Assembly (NCBI RefSeq): GCF_026274175.1
Contig: NZ_JAPHNL010000248.1
Coordinates: forward strand, 1-52,594
Direction of reading: 5' to 3'
Origin: Streptomyces beihaiensis
GTDB lineage: Bacteria; Actinomycetota; Actinomycetes; Streptomycetales; Streptomycetaceae
DNA length: 52,594 nt
The notes beneath the pieces are model-generated. The model saw only the letters and a list, made by a program, of their open reading frames with translations, was not told the DNA's origin and did no database searches. Position 1 is the first letter of the stretch; each line of letters opens with the position of its first letter. Below are positions 22,721 to 30,396 of this stretch, piece after piece. Made by a program: the position numbers and the translations under genes.

Positions 22721-23829
22721 AGCGGCCTCACAACGATGGGGGTGCCGGCCTCGTACGTGGCGCTGCCGGAGATGTGCATGCCCGAAGCCCAGGTCCACGG
22801 GCTGACGGCGTCGGTCAGACCGGTGGTGGCGACGGCGTTGCCGTTGGGCATGCCGGAGCTGATCTCCAGCCAGAACCGGCTCGAGTCGTAGCCGCGGATG
22901 CGCGCGATGGAACGCATCTGGGTGTCGTCCTGCAACACGGCCCAGCCCAGCGTCTCGATGGTGGACGCGGCCCCGACCGGCAGCGAGAACACCCAGTTGT
23001 CACTGGTGCCGCCGCCACCGAAGTTGGTGGTGCTGCCGAAGATGACGTCGAAGGTCATGTGGACGGTCGTGCCGATCTTCGTGTACCGGCAGTTCAGCGA
23101 GGCGTTGCCGTAGGACGGTGTGGAGTTGCCCGTGCTGGTGGTCCAGTCGGGCGTCCAGGACTGCCAGGTCGGCACCGGCGGGTACGCGGCCCAGGCGCTG
23201 CCGTCCCATCGCTCCAGCTGTCCGTTGTTGTCGCGGTACTGGCCCGGGTACGCGCCGGCCCTGCTGTCGCTGATGACCGGCAGGATGCCGCCGACGGCGA
23301 CGGTCGCGGTGCGTACGCCGGTCAGCGCGGTGCTCCAGGCGATGCCGCCGCCGCCCGCGCTGGTCCCGGCGGGGACGGAGACCTGGTAGAGCGGCAGGGA
23401 CAGGGCGGGTGTGGCGGGTACCGCCGGGGTGGCGGCGGGGGTGCCCTGGACGATCTCGACGGTGGCCTCGGTCTTGCCGGAGGCGTCGTAGGAGTCGTCG
23501 TAGACGCGGGCGACGATCAGGTCGATGCGGCCGTACTGGGCGTCGCCGTCGGCGAACGTCAGGTCGACGTTCGAGGTCAGCGCGACCGGGTAGGCGCCCT
23601 GGCTGTCGGTGCCCTGGATCACGGCACGCCCCGGGTAGACGGTGGCGGTCATGGCGCTGGAGCCGGTGACGGTGAACCCGGAGATGATCCACTGACCGTT
23701 GGCCGAGCCGGGCAGTACCCCGGAACGGGTGGCCACGGGCGAGGTCGGCGTGAGTGCGCCGAGGGAGGTGAGGCGGGTGTCGGTGCGGGTCTGGCCGGTG
23801 GTGGGCAGCCAGCCGGAGGTGATCTGCAT
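22717..23829 (-). CDS. Tail fibre 2 with conserved N-terminal adaptor and distinct C-terminal head
   Basis: This 370-residue protein's first 213 or so residues are closely related to the neighbouring fibre (24,995-23,988). Shared blocks include TGQTRTDTRL, DLTFADGDAQYGRIDL, GKTEATVEIVQGTP, LSLPLYQVSVPAGTSAG and QYRDNNGQLERWDGSAW. The last 155 residues are unrelated to that neighbour and look like a beta-sandwich receptor-binding head (VHMTFDVIFGSTTNFGGGGT, TYEAGTPIVVRPL end). The gene follows a repeat-rich gap and overlaps the Gp37-like gene. It is probably a host- or cell-surface-recognition fibre, one of two duplicated copies. Confidence 0.8.
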   Translation of the reverse strand: MQITSGWLPTTGQTRTDTRLTSLGALTPTSPVATRSGVLPGSANGQWIISGFTVTGSSAMTATVYPGRAVIQGTDSQGAYPVALTSNVDLTFADGDAQYGRIDLIVARVYDDSYDASGKTEATVEIVQGTPAATPAVPATPALSLPLYQVSVPAGTSAGGGGIAWSTALTGVRTATVAVGGILPVISDSRAGAYPGQYRDNNGQLERWDGSAWAAYPPVPTWQSWTPDWTTSTGNSTPSYGNASLNCRYTKIGTTVHMTFDVIFGSTTNFGGGGTSDNWVFSLPVGAASTIETLGWAVLQDDTQMRSIARIRGYDSSRFWLEISSGMPNGNAVATTGLTDAVSPWTWASGMHISGSATYEAGTPIVVRPL

Positions 23830-23852
23830 GGACGGGGCTCCCAGACGTAGAG

Positions 23853-23912
23853 GCGTGAAGAGGTGAAGAGGTGAAAGAGATGAAAGAGGTGAAAGGCGTG
23901 AAAGCGGCTGAA
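23853..23912. repeat. Degenerate GAGGTGAAA-type tandem repeat in fibre spacer
   Basis: The gap between the two fibre genes (23830-23987) contains a run of imperfect 7- to 9-base units such as GAGGTGAA, GAGGTGAAA, GAGATGAAA and GGCGTGAAA. No gene is evident in the gap. The tract is AT-richer than the flanking genes. Confidence 0.8.
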
Positions 23913-23987
23913 ACGACCAAATCAGCGAAAGCGATGAAGTTGACGAGAATGGCGGCAGGGGCGACTCGGGTGTAGCGCGCGACGGAG

Positions 23988-24995
23988 CTACAGCACGTAG
24001 GTCGCGGACACGCGGACGTTGCGGCCAGAGGTCAGCTCACCGTTGTACGACCAGGTGCGCAGGGTGATCGTTCCGTCGGTGCCGATGTAGGCGTCGCCGC
24101 TGCCCCACCCGTCGGCGGCGACGGCCTCCAGGCCCAGGGAGGGGGCCCAGCCCGAGGGCAGGGTGCACAGCTGGACGTCGCCGAGGTTGCCGGTGCTGTC
24201 GACGGTGAGGGTCGCGCCCGTGCGGGTGACGGAGGCGCTGAAGCTGCCCAGTCCGTGCGACTGGCGACCGGCGAAGCTCACGACGCTCCAGCCCGTGGCC
24301 GCCACCAGGCCCGTAGAGGTGGTGGTGACCTCGACCGGCGGCTGGTACGGCTGCCACGCCGAGCCGTCCCACCGCTCCAGGACGCCCTGGTTGTCGCGGT
24401 ACTGGCCCGGGTAGGCGCCGTTCCCGGTGTCGCCGTACGCGGGGAGGATGCCGCCGGCCGCGACGGTGGTCGCCCGCAGGTCCGTCAGCGCCCCGGCCTG
24501 CCAGGCGATGCCGCCGGTGCCCGCGCTGGTGCCGGCCGGGACGGAGACCTCGTAGAGGGGCAGGGAGAGGGCGGGCGCGGCCGGGGCGGTCGGCGCGGCG
24601 GCGGGGGTGCCCTGGACGATCTCGACGGTGGCCTCGGTCTTCCCTGAGCTGTCGTACGCGTTGTCGTACACCCTGAGGACCACGAGGTCGATGCGGCCGT
24701 ACTGTGCGTCGCCGTCGGCGAACGTCAGGTCGGTGTAGACCGGCATGGCCAGCGGGTACGCGCCCTGGCTGATCGCGCCCTGGATGACGGCGCGGCCCTC
24801 CGCGACACGGCCGACCATCGCGGACTCGCCCGTCATCCAGAAGCCGGAGACCCGGAACTGACCGTTGTAGGAGCCGGGCAGGATGCCGGAGCGGACGCTG
24901 ACCGGGTCCGCGGGGGTGGTGGCGCCGAGTGCGGCGAGCCGGGTGTCGTTGCGGGTCTGGCCGGTCTCGGCCAGCCAGGCGGACTGCAGGGTCAT
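23988..24995 (-). CDS. Tail fibre 1, paralogue of the adjacent fibre
   Basis: This 335-residue protein has about 213 N-terminal residues parallel to the downstream fibre (TGQTRNDTRL, DLTFADGDAQYGRIDL, GKTEATVEIVQGTP, QYRDNQGVLERWDGSAW). It then switches to a different C-terminal head (TTTSTGLVAATGWSVVSFAG ... RNVRVSATYVL). The N-terminal part probably attaches to the tail tip and the C-terminal 120 residues recognise a target. DNA identity between the two genes is high over stretches of at least 40 bases (for example around 23,430 and 24,600), allowing recombination. Start ATG at 24995 with GGAG upstream. Confidence 0.8.
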   Translation of the reverse strand: MTLQSAWLAETGQTRNDTRLAALGATTPADPVSVRSGILPGSYNGQFRVSGFWMTGESAMVGRVAEGRAVIQGAISQGAYPLAMPVYTDLTFADGDAQYGRIDLVVLRVYDNAYDSSGKTEATVEIVQGTPAAAPTAPAAPALSLPLYEVSVPAGTSAGTGGIAWQAGALTDLRATTVAAGGILPAYGDTGNGAYPGQYRDNQGVLERWDGSAWQPYQPPVEVTTTSTGLVAATGWSVVSFAGRQSHGLGSFSASVTRTGATLTVDSTGNLGDVQLCTLPSGWAPSLGLEAVAADGWGSGDAYIGTDGTITLRTWSYNGELTSGRNVRVSATYVL

Positions 24996-25065
24996 GAGGA
25001 TTCTCCTTGGTCACGGGACGCGGACGCGGGGCGAGGAAGGTGCGGTACGGGACGTGCGGCGCCGC

Positions 25066-25998
25066 TCACCACTCGGCGCTGCGCCACCGCACCGTCATCG
25101 CGGCGCCCGCGGAGGACGAGTCGGGGCGGAACGACAGCTCGGTGCTGCCCGGCTCGAAGGCGAACAGCTCCTCGGGCGCGGAGTCGGCGGTGGCGGTGTT
25201 GCGGCGGGAGGCGGTGCTGTTGAGCGTGACCGTGCCCGCGGAGGTGTCGACGGTGAGCACGTCGGTGGCGGTGAGCGTGATGTCGTAGCGCAGCCGCCGC
25301 CCCGTGGTGTGCTCGGTGACCGTCGGCATGCCGCACGGTCCCTGGAAGGTGATCAGGGGGTGGGTGGGCGCCGAGCCGTCGTTGTCCGCGACGACGTCAC
25401 CGGTGACCGCCGCCGTACCGAAGTCCAGCGGCCAGGTCAGCGGCCAGGTCAGTCCGCTCTCCGCCGTCGGCGCACCGGTGGTCAGGGACTGCTCGACGAC
25501 CTGGTAGCGGCGCGGGTCGGTGGCGACCCACTGCACGGACGCCTTGGCGGTGCCCGCGAGGGCGTACTGCCGGTCGGTGGGGACGACGCGCCGGGACACC
25601 CGAGCGCGCACGGCCAGCGTCTCGCCGTGCAGTCGCACGGCCAGCCAACGCTCGCCGTCCGCGAGCGCCAGGGCCTGCCGCAGCGTCCGTACGGTGTCCA
25701 CGGCGGCGTCGACGGTCGCCGGCAGCAGCCACAGGGCGCCGCCGACCGTGCGGGGCCGGGCGTGGCGGGCGCCGGGCCAGGCGCCGTGCGAGGTGGGGCG
25801 GTTGGCGTCGGAACTGTCGTACGCCGGAAGGTCCTCCCAGCCGGTGAGCCCCGTGCTGTCCACGGCGTAGGGCGTGCCGGGGCCCATAAGAAGACCGGCC
25901 CACTGCATCTGCCCGTCCTGGGTGATGAGTGAGCCGGGTGCGAGGTCCGCGGTGAAGGCGGAGTCGGCGGCGGTGTAGGTGGTTGCGGTATCGGCCAT
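25066..25998 (-). CDS. Distal tail (Dit)-like protein
   Basis: This 310-residue protein has the layout of siphovirus tail-component (Dit/minor tail) proteins. An N-terminal beta region (FTADLAPGSLITQDGQMQWA) is followed by DTVRTLRQALALADGERWLA and RARVSRRVVPTDRQYALAGT, typical of the tail-tip ring. The segment VQWVATDPRRYQ is the classic xxDPR(R/V)Y signature. A C-terminal beta domain ends the protein. It comes right after the tape-measure genes, the canonical Dit position, and connects tube to tip. Intact, with no unusual features. Confidence 0.85.
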   Translation of the reverse strand: MADTATTYTAADSAFTADLAPGSLITQDGQMQWAGLLMGPGTPYAVDSTGLTGWEDLPAYDSSDANRPTSHGAWPGARHARPRTVGGALWLLPATVDAAVDTVRTLRQALALADGERWLAVRLHGETLAVRARVSRRVVPTDRQYALAGTAKASVQWVATDPRRYQVVEQSLTTGAPTAESGLTWPLTWPLDFGTAAVTGDVVADNDGSAPTHPLITFQGPCGMPTVTEHTTGRRLRYDITLTATDVLTVDTSAGTVTLNSTASRRNTATADSAPEELFAFEPGSTELSFRPDSSSAGAAMTVRWRSAEW

Positions 25999-26031
25999 CG
26001 GGCCGTCACCTCACTCTCGTGTGGCGGGTCC

Positions 26032-27360
26032 TCACGCGGTCGCGAAAGCGCGCGGGACCGGGTGGGCGGGCGCGTGGGCGGCGGCCAGGAACAGCAGCTC
26101 CTCGGCGGTGGACCAGGCCGTGGCGCCGGACGGCTCGTGGTACGCCTTCAGTTCGTACGGCGAAGGGGGCTGGACGCGGACGGAACCGGAACGGAGGCCG
26201 GGCCGGTGCCTGGCGAGCCGGGACAAGGCGAGCTGGGACAGCGGCAGCACGTGGCCGGTGCCGGGCGCAGCGCCGGGTATCGCGATGCCGCCCTCGGCGA
26301 GCATCGGGATCTTGCTGAGGTGGATTCCGAACTTCTTGCCGAAGAAGCTGAAGCTGATCTTGTTGAGCCCCTCGATGATCCAGTTGGCGAACGAGATCAG
26401 CCCGTTGATCGGCCCCTTGATGACCCCGGCGACTGCCTGCGCGCCCGTGGTGACGAACCGGCCCATGCCGCCGAGGGTGTTGCGCAGGGCGCTCTTGACC
26501 CGGGAGAACATCCGGGGGATGTCATGCTCGATCCACTTGAGCACCGGCTTGAGCGCGCTCTTGAAGCCCCGCCACACCGCCGCCGCCCTGCCGTGCAGAG
26601 CGCGGGTGTCGCCGGTGGTGAGGGCTTTGAGAACGGCGAAGCCGGTGCTGACGACGCCGCCGATGACACGCAGGGCGGTGGTGATGACGGTCAGCCAGAC
26701 GCTCACGTAGGTGCCCACCACCTTCGCGATCACCTTGAGCAGCGGAGTCATGATCTTCAGGTACGACCTGACGTACGTCAGGACCAGCTTGGCGAGCTGT
26801 TCCATCAGGCGCTGGCCGGTCGCGGAGTTCATGGCCAGGTCGAGCAGCCAGCCGGCGACCGGGAGGAGCAGGCCGCTGATGAAGCCGACGGGCGTGGTGC
26901 GGGTCACGTAGTTGACGACCAGCATGACCCCCGCGCCGATGGTCATGGCGGTCCCGAACGTGTCCATGAGGGTGCCGAGGGGGCCGGACACGTCGATGAG
27001 GCCGGTGATCAGCGACAGCAGTCCGCCGAGTCCGACCGCCAGCTTGCCGAGGGAGCGGACGGAGAACGTGGCGCTGCGACCGACGGACTTGATGCCGCGC
27101 GCGCCGGTGGCCGCGGTCCGCCCGGTGTGTGCCAGGGAGCGGGCGGTGGTGTCGGCGGCGGCTTTGGTCCGGCGCACGGCGGTGGTGGCGTGGTCGGCGC
27201 TGGTGCCGATTGTGCCGACGGAGGTGGCGGTGTGCTTGATCCGGTCGGTGAGGGACCGGAGGGCGCCCTGGCCCCGCTGGACCTGGGTGCGGAAGCCCTG
27301 GAGGGCCGGAGCCACCCCGGCGAGCGGGTCGACCGGCATGCCTGTGGCCGCCGTACTCAT
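26032..27360 (-). CDS. Second tape-measure-like protein
   Basis: This 442-residue, helix-rich protein has an N-terminal Ala/Thr/Arg-rich coiled region, several long hydrophobic stretches (LSLITGLIDVSGPLGTLMDT, TIGAGVMLVVNYV, VGFISGLLLPVAGWLLDLAM) and a repeat-like amphipathic middle. Its C-terminus carries the tape-measure signature GPINGLISFANWIIEGLN followed by KIPMLAEGGIAIPG. It overlaps the upstream tape-measure gene by four bases (ATGA) and is clearly related to it over the final 170 residues. At about 0.15 nm per residue it would specify a tail near 65 nm. Two tandem tape-measures are unusual. Confidence 0.78.
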   Translation of the reverse strand: MSTAATGMPVDPLAGVAPALQGFRTQVQRGQGALRSLTDRIKHTATSVGTIGTSADHATTAVRRTKAAADTTARSLAHTGRTAATGARGIKSVGRSATFSVRSLGKLAVGLGGLLSLITGLIDVSGPLGTLMDTFGTAMTIGAGVMLVVNYVTRTTPVGFISGLLLPVAGWLLDLAMNSATGQRLMEQLAKLVLTYVRSYLKIMTPLLKVIAKVVGTYVSVWLTVITTALRVIGGVVSTGFAVLKALTTGDTRALHGRAAAVWRGFKSALKPVLKWIEHDIPRMFSRVKSALRNTLGGMGRFVTTGAQAVAGVIKGPINGLISFANWIIEGLNKISFSFFGKKFGIHLSKIPMLAEGGIAIPGAAPGTGHVLPLSQLALSRLARHRPGLRSGSVRVQPPSPYELKAYHEPSGATAWSTAEELLFLAAAHAPAHPVPRAFATA

Positions 27361-28550
27361 CCGCGCGCCTTCGCCAGGAACATCAGCGCGTCGGCGGTGC
27401 GCTGCGGGCTGCTGGTCTCGGCCGCGTAGTAGTTCTCGATGCGCAGCGCGCCGCCGTCCGCCGCGGCCCCGTGGTACGCCCTGCCGCCGGTGACGGCCCT
27501 GCGCAGCAGCAGGTCGAGCTTGCTCAGCGGCAGGACGGCCTCCGCCTCACCGGCCTCGGCGAGGATCGCCGGAACGCCGCCGGAGCGGGGCATGACGACG
27601 CCGCCGGTCGCGAGGTAGGGGATGTGCGGCAGGGACAGGCCGAAGGTCTTGCCGCCGACGAGGGGCACCCAGCCGGGGATGTGCACCTTGATGCCGTTGA
27701 GCGCGCTGATCGCGCTGTTGATGAGGCGGATGACCGCGTTGATCGGCCCCTTCACCGCGCCCTTGACGCCGTTGAACGCGCGGCCCGCGATGCCCTTCAG
27801 GCCGCCCCAGATGCTGGACAGCTTGTTCTTGACGGCACGGAAGGCGTTCGGGATGACGGATCTGATCCAGCGGACGACCGGGGATATGACGGCCTTGATG
27901 CCGTTCCACACACTGTGGACGACGGCCTTGATGGCCTTCAGCGCGCCGCTGATGACCCTCTTCCAGATGCCGACGTACGTCTTGATGACCCTGGCGATGA
28001 CCTTCACGACGAGGGTGATGGCCTTCTTGATGCCGCCCCACACCGACTTGATGAGCTTGCCGGCCTTCTTCATGATCGGCCCGATGGCCTTCATGACCTT
28101 GCCGATGACCACCTTGATGACCTGGAATGCCTTCTTCATGACCTTCTGCATGGTCTTGGAGTGGGTGACCATGTCGAGGATCTTCTGGATCAGCGGCTGG
28201 AGCAGCTGCATGAGCATGCCGAAGAGGTTGCCCTTCATCGACTTGTTCATCTTGTCCTGGCCCTTGGCGGCCTTCTTCGCCCCGGCCTCGTACTTGCCGA
28301 GATTCCTGCCGGCGGTCGAGCCGGTCTTTCCGGTCTTGGTGAGGGACTTCTCGGCGTGGTCGGAGGTGGTCTTGAGATTCTTCAGTTGACGGGAGGACGA
28401 CTGGGCAGAGGATTTGATGCGGTTGATCTCGCTACTGCTCGTCTTGGCCTTGTTGCCGAGCTCTTTCGCGGCGCGGGCCGAGACGTCTGTTTTGCTTCTG
28501 AATTCGCTGAGTGCGGTGGACGAGCGGCGCAGGGACTGCACAAGAGACAT
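27357..28550 (-). CDS. First tape-measure-like protein
   Basis: This 397-residue protein has a Lys/Ser-rich coiled-coil N-terminus (RRSSTALSEFRSKTDVSARA, LKTTSDHAEKSLTKTGKTGS). A long amphipathic region of repeated ...KVIGKVMKAI..., KKAITLVVKVIARVIKTYVG-like units follows. The C-terminal signature is GPINAVIRLINSAISALN, then LPHIPYLATGGVVMPRSGG, then AILAEAGEAEAVLPLSKL. These are classic tape-measure traits, but the protein is less than half the length of most phage tape-measures and implies a tail of only about 60 nm. It is translationally coupled to the second copy. The N-terminal third is AT-richer than the other tail genes. Confidence 0.82.
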   Translation of the reverse strand: MSLVQSLRRSSTALSEFRSKTDVSARAAKELGNKAKTSSSEINRIKSSAQSSSRQLKNLKTTSDHAEKSLTKTGKTGSTAGRNLGKYEAGAKKAAKGQDKMNKSMKGNLFGMLMQLLQPLIQKILDMVTHSKTMQKVMKKAFQVIKVVIGKVMKAIGPIMKKAGKLIKSVWGGIKKAITLVVKVIARVIKTYVGIWKRVISGALKAIKAVVHSVWNGIKAVISPVVRWIRSVIPNAFRAVKNKLSSIWGGLKGIAGRAFNGVKGAVKGPINAVIRLINSAISALNGIKVHIPGWVPLVGGKTFGLSLPHIPYLATGGVVMPRSGGVPAILAEAGEAEAVLPLSKLDLLLRRAVTGGRAYHGAAADGGALRIENYYAAETSSPQRTADALMFLAKARG

Positions 28551-28595
28551 GAAGCCTCCGTTGGTAGGCGGAAGATCGGGAAAAGTTCGATGCGC

Positions 28596-29156
28596 TTAAC
28601 CCAAGGCTTCCGAGAGCTTGTTCACGTGGAGTTCCAGGATGCGGAGCCTGTCGGTTTCTCCGGCGAAATCGGCGGAGGCCGGTATATGCCGTACCTGTTG
28701 CCGTGTCGTGTTTGCTCGTCGCTTGATATTGGCGACGGTCTCCTCGAGCAGATTGACTCGACCATTCGTCCGCTTGAGGCGATCGTTCGTCACATCGATC
28801 CGGCGGTTCGCCCGCCTGACGTTACGGTTCGTCTGCTTCAGGCGCTCCGACACGGCGGGCAGTCGGCGTTCTCGCCGGCTCTGTCGCCACAAGAAACCCC
28901 ACTTGTTGCGAGTTATGCCGAGTTTCCTCTCCAGGAGCTTTTCGATGAGCGAACTGGAGCTCCAGAACGCGGGCGCCGCGATGGAGACGAGTAGCGTGGG
29001 CGCCGCCAACTTGATGATGTCGTCTCGGAGTTCCTTCTTGAGGGCTTCCGTGCTGTATTTCTTCTTGATGTCGTCGGCAAGGTTTTCAACCTTGCGTTCC
29101 AGCTCTTTGACGGTTTCATTGCCTGATGTATTCGGCTTTTTAGTCTGGTCGCTCAC
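28596..29156 (-). CDS. Coiled-coil protein with one hydrophobic segment, upstream of the tape measures
   Basis: This 186-residue, highly charged, mostly helical protein starts at GTG 29156 with AAGGAAAGG upstream. It consists of a Lys/Glu coiled coil (VKELERKVENLADDIKKKYS), a hydrophobic stretch (AAPTLLVSIAAPAFWSS), an Arg-rich region and a second coiled coil (RTNGRVNLLEETVANIKRRA). I recognise no family. Base composition is clearly more AT-rich than the surrounding island, suggesting recent acquisition. It is co-directional with and 45 bases before the tape-measure gene, and divergent from the DUF3592-like gene. Confidence 0.65.
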   Translation of the reverse strand: MSDQTKKPNTSGNETVKELERKVENLADDIKKKYSTEALKKELRDDIIKLAAPTLLVSIAAPAFWSSSSLIEKLLERKLGITRNKWGFLWRQSRRERRLPAVSERLKQTNRNVRRANRRIDVTNDRLKRTNGRVNLLEETVANIKRRANTTRQQVRHIPASADFAGETDRLRILELHVNKLSEALG

Positions 29157-29219
29157 GGCCCTTTCCTTCTTCCTCGGTGGCGTGCTAAAGTGCTTTAATT
29201 GAATTGCCCGGGAGGGAAA

Positions 29220-29609
29220 ATGTTGCTGGTAACGCTGCTGGTTGTATATCTTCTGCCGCTGCTCTTCGTGATGATGGGCGCGCTTGGAATCGCCGGCCGG
29301 GTAAGGCTGAGGAAGCGGGGCGTGCGGGTGCGGGCTCACGAGGGAGGGGACAGTTGGACCGGCGGCATCCAGTCGATGCGTTTCGTCTACAAGGATGCCG
29401 AGGGGCGACGGCATCGATTGGTCGTGAGCCCCGGGGATGTTCCCGATATCGACCAGGATTCGATTATGGTCGTCTACGATCCAAGGCGTCCTGGGCGTGC
29501 GATTTCCGTCTATGAACTGCAGCGATCATTTTGGAGGACCACTGATGGCGTATTCGGCCTCGTGGGAATTATCGCCGCCGTGGCTCTCACCGTGTATCTG
29601 ATCTGGTGA
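29220..29609 (+). CDS. DUF3592-like two-span membrane protein
   Basis: This 129-residue protein has an N-terminal transmembrane helix (MLLVTLLVVYLLPLLFVMMG). A small beta-rich extracytoplasmic domain follows (SMRFVYKDAEGRRHRLVVSP, DSIMVVYDPRRPGRAISVYE), then a C-terminal helix (VFGLVGIIAAVALTVYLIW). This is the layout of DUF3592-type proteins. The ATG at 29220 is favoured by GGGAGGG directly upstream; a TTG at 29199 is possible. It lies inside the tail cluster on the opposite strand in an AT-richer patch. An immunity or envelope-protection role is possible from position, but there is no direct evidence. Confidence 0.65.
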   Translation: MLLVTLLVVYLLPLLFVMMGALGIAGRVRLRKRGVRVRAHEGGDSWTGGIQSMRFVYKDAEGRRHRLVVSPGDVPDIDQDSIMVVYDPRRPGRAISVYELQRSFWRTTDGVFGLVGIIAAVALTVYLIW

Positions 29610-29734
29610 CGGCGTGCTGAACCCCTGCCGCACGTCGCCTCTGGTCGCGATTGCGGAATGCCCGGGATCTCTTCGGGGGCTGCGTGGGCCGAGGATCGGC
29701 GACAGTCGGGGGCCGGAACCATCAAGGATCGCCG

Positions 29735-29768
29735 GCCGTCGCGCTGATGCGGACAGCAGCGCGACGGC
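29735..29768. terminator. Bidirectional terminator between convergent island genes
   Basis: GCCGTCGCGCTG (29735-29746) pairs perfectly with CAGCGCGACGGC (29757-29768). It lies in the 250-base gap between the DUF3592-like gene (+) and the 70-residue gene (-). Nothing else was recognised in that gap. Confidence 0.75.
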
Positions 29769-29859
29769 GAGTGCGACTTCCAGGGCAATTCCTACGGTTC
29801 GTCTTCATCTGTGCATGCGGTGAAGACGGCGCCCGGCCTTACCCGCGGCAAGATTCCGG

Positions 29860-30072
29860 TCACCCCCGCGACCGGCCCAGCCGTGCCCGTCGCACCTCCG
29901 TCAGCGCGTCCGACCAGCCTGCCGCGTAGGCGCGCGACTCGCGGGCGAGCAGCTCCTTGTAGACGCGGGCGAGCAGCACCTCGGGGTCGCGCGTGGGGGT
30001 GTGCAGGAGGTGGGCGAGGCGGGCGTAGGCGTCCGTCGGCCGCTGGGGGGAGTCGCTCGTGCCAGTCACCAT
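29860..30072 (-). CDS. 70-residue island protein with an AYAAGWSD motif, behind a LexA-like box
   Basis: This small helical protein (MVTGTSDSPQRPTDAYARLA, then LLARVYKELLARESRAYAAG, then WSDALTEVRRARLGRSRG) starts at ATG 30072. Its core LLARVYKELLARESRAYAAGW resembles VILPRAELDRRELAAYSAGW of the divergent neighbour, so the two are probably distant paralogues. No enzymatic motif is visible. The promoter just upstream contains a LexA-like box, so it may be a damage-induced switch or antirepressor of the island. That role is inferred from context only. Confidence 0.6.
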   Translation of the reverse strand: MVTGTSDSPQRPTDAYARLAHLLHTPTRDPEVLLARVYKELLARESRAYAAGWSDALTEVRRARLGRSRG

Positions 30073-30114
30073 CTGTGCCTGCTTTCCGGTCTGGCCGTTC
30101 GTTCGGCTGTTCGT

Positions 30115-30130
30115 TCGAACTAGTGTACGA
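30115..30130. promoter_or_regulatory. LexA/SOS-like box overlapping a -10 element
   Basis: TCGAACTAGTGTACGA matches the actinobacterial LexA consensus TCGAAC-N4-GTTCGA with a single mismatch. On the minus strand a TACACT -10-like hexamer (30122-30127) lies inside it, so LexA binding would block the promoter of the 70-residue gene that starts 43 bases downstream. The 324-base gap (30073-30396) also precedes the divergent plus-strand gene. The sequence match is seen; LexA control is inferred. Confidence 0.6.
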
Positions 30131-30396
30131 GTGTGGCTGCCGTGGTGACCTGTACTTACCGAGGCTCGTCCGCCGGAACGCCTCCCGCGGCGGCTCCCGG
30201 TGCCCCTGTGGTGTGGGTGCAGTGAAGGCCGTGCCGGAGTTGCGGAGTAAGATCCGGCCGTTATCCCGTCGGTGAATCGAGCGCGAACGACGGGCGCAGG
30301 CGAGGAAACCGATGTCGTTCGGGCGTCGGCGTGTGGTGGCGGGGCAGCCGTCCTCGCGAGTCGCGATGGGGCAGGGACGAGAGCAAGGCCTACGGG

